Shown here: piece by piece, positions 62,832 through 64,000 of the stretch
Layout: the number at the start of each line of letters is the position of its first letter
Numbering within the stretch: the first letter of the stretch is position 1
Source of the DNA: Corylus avellana
Lineage: Eukaryota > Streptophyta > Magnoliopsida > Fagales > Betulaceae
Assembly (NCBI RefSeq): GCF_901000735.1
Contig: NC_081550.1
Location: 3,616,669 to 3,680,668, forward strand
Length of the DNA: 64,000 nt
Direction of reading: 5' to 3'
Notes under the pieces: model-generated
Told to the model about the DNA's origin: nothing
Databases searched by the model: none
The model's input: only the letters and a program-made list of their open reading frames with translations
Translations under genes and position numbers: made by a program

Positions 62832-63498
62832 TGGAATGGTCATGATCTGTTTAAAGAGATCCAACGACCACAATGATGTCACGTGTCCCACTAAATAAAA
62901 AATAATAAAATATTATTTAACATTTTTTTTTAAATAAAAAAATATAATTGTTTTGTTTTGTTTGTTTTTTTTCATTTGGCCTTTTGGGGTGACCGAATCA
63001 CCCCAAAGACAACCGTTTGGCCGAAACCACCCCCATGACCCTTGGGGGTGGCCGGGTCATGGGGGTGGTTCGGCCACCCCTAAAAGCTAAATAAAAAAAA
63101 ATAAAAAAATGATTTGGCCATTAGGGGTGGCCGAACCACCTCCGAGGACAACCGTTTGGCCGAAGCCACCCCATCACCCTTGGGGGTGGTTTGGCCACCC
63201 CTAAAGGCTAAATAATTTTTTTTTTTTTTTATAAAAAAAAATGATTTGGCCCTTGGGGGTGACTTTGGCCTGTGGCCACCCCCAAGGGCCAAATTATTAT
63301 TATTATTTTTTTTTTGGAGCGGGAGTAGCGGTTTGAGGTGGCCAAAGCCACCCTCAGGCCAAACGATGGCCCTTAAGGAGTGGCTTGGCCACCCCAAAGG
63401 GTCAGATAAAAAAAAAAGAAATTATATTTTATTATTTTTTATTTAGTGAAATACATGGTGTCGTGGTCATTGGAGAGATTCTGATCATGAACCGAATT
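62832..63498. mobile_element. large foldback MITE with GC-rich centre
   Basis: The outer arms, with GTCATGATC...GACCAC and CACTAAATAAAAAATAATAA, are inverted copies at about 75-80 percent by eye. The centre (62990-63400) holds several GGGGTGGCC/GGCCACCCC palindromes separated by poly-A/T. The inner arm word CACGTGTCCCACTA is shared with 22610-22845. It is non-coding, and borders are approximate. Confidence 0.7.
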
Positions 63499-63559
63499 CT
63501 CTCTTATTCATTTTAGACTGTAGACAATCCGATTCCTTATATATTGTTTTTAGTTTTCT

Positions 63560-63790
63560 CCGTTCGAGGGACGTGTGGCAGCTCACCTACCCCTTAAATA
63601 ACGCCTAACGCAAGTGGCCGCTGGAAACACGCGTGTTCAACAACAGCGGCCGCCGACAAAACACGATCCTATCTGGAGCGGGTCGCTACATTCTTGGAAT
63701 CTCCTCCGGTAGATCTACATGGGACCATGTCCCAAGCAAACAATTTTGATTTGGACACGTGTACTCACTCACTCCTCAACCAATAATATT
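63560..63790. promoter_or_regulatory. possible promoter of a gene beyond the window
   Basis: A sudden GC-rich stretch carries GCGGCCGC-like sequence, ACACGCGTGT, GACACGTGTAC (a G-box/ABRE-type core, about 63754) and CCAATAAT just after. No start codon with a plausible protein follows within the window. Orientation is unknown. Confidence 0.3.
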
Positions 63791-64000
63791 TCAGACAACC
63801 CGTTAAAGTAAAGCCAGATAGAGAATGAGTAAAGACAAAGGTTTGGAAACGAATTTTTAATAGTAATTCAAATAATAAATATAAGATAAGTGAGCAAATT
63901 ATTTAAGACATGCTTGGATGAGTGTTACAAAAGTTCTCTCATATTTATTATATAAATTATTAATATACCATATTTTTTGAAACCAACCCCTGTATTTATC

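Noticed and set aside
1..64000. CRISPR array, bacterial operon, ribosome-binding sites or rRNA genes.
   Set aside because: None seen; tandem repeats here are microsatellites or transposon-derived, and the genes are spliced plant genes.

Overview
The window is nuclear DNA of a flowering plant, most likely a woody eudicot. It has intron-rich genes with long AT-rich introns and plant-specific families (class B heat stress factor, DUF313-type B3 protein, DUF1645 protein, chloroplast Holliday-junction resolvase MOC1). A dense load of short foldback transposons, SINEs and microsatellites lies between the genes. A rosid tree such as a member of Fagales is my guess from overall texture only.

Layout. 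(1) 40-9338, plus strand: a LAS1-like pre-rRNA processing endonuclease in nine exons, with a SINE and a LINE fragment in its introns. (2) 9.3-18.2 kb: intergenic, with a GC-rich hairpin just downstream of LAS1, a hAT MITE, a degenerate GC-rich repeat and microsatellites. (3) 18246-19682, plus strand: a two-exon class B heat stress factor, closest to HSFB4. (4) 19.7-38.1 kb: a long gene-poor stretch with a TRIM-like LTR remnant, a decayed plastid rpoC1 fragment, many MITEs and a 402-base assembly gap inside a foldback. (5) 38152-41115, plus strand: a five-exon F-box protein with an N-terminal hydrophobic segment. (6) 44083-44868, minus strand: a single-exon B3/DUF313 protein. (7) 46993-48084, minus strand: a single-exon DUF1645 protein. 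(8) 50310-55225, plus strand: MOC1 in six exons. (9) 57045-61087, minus strand: a METTL21-type protein methyltransferase in eight exons, with one GC-AG intron and one AT-AC (U12-type) intron. (10) 61.1-64.0 kb: intergenic, with a SINE, a large foldback and a GC-rich, G-box-bearing stretch that may be the promoter of a gene beyond the window.

The genes do not form a pathway and each is presumably transcribed on its own. MOC1 and the methyltransferase converge, as do the F-box and B3 genes, while the DUF1645 gene and MOC1 diverge from a shared 2.2 kb interval. I found no convincing new multi-gene system. The most notable items are the U12 AT-AC intron beside a GC-AG intron in one small gene, a GC-rich palindromic module at the apex of several unrelated MITE families, a cluster of three Mutator-like foldbacks spanning an assembly gap, a structured hairpin behind LAS1, and the fossil rpoC1 fragment. 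Exon joins were made by eye from splice sites, reading phase and protein similarity; there is no transcript evidence here.
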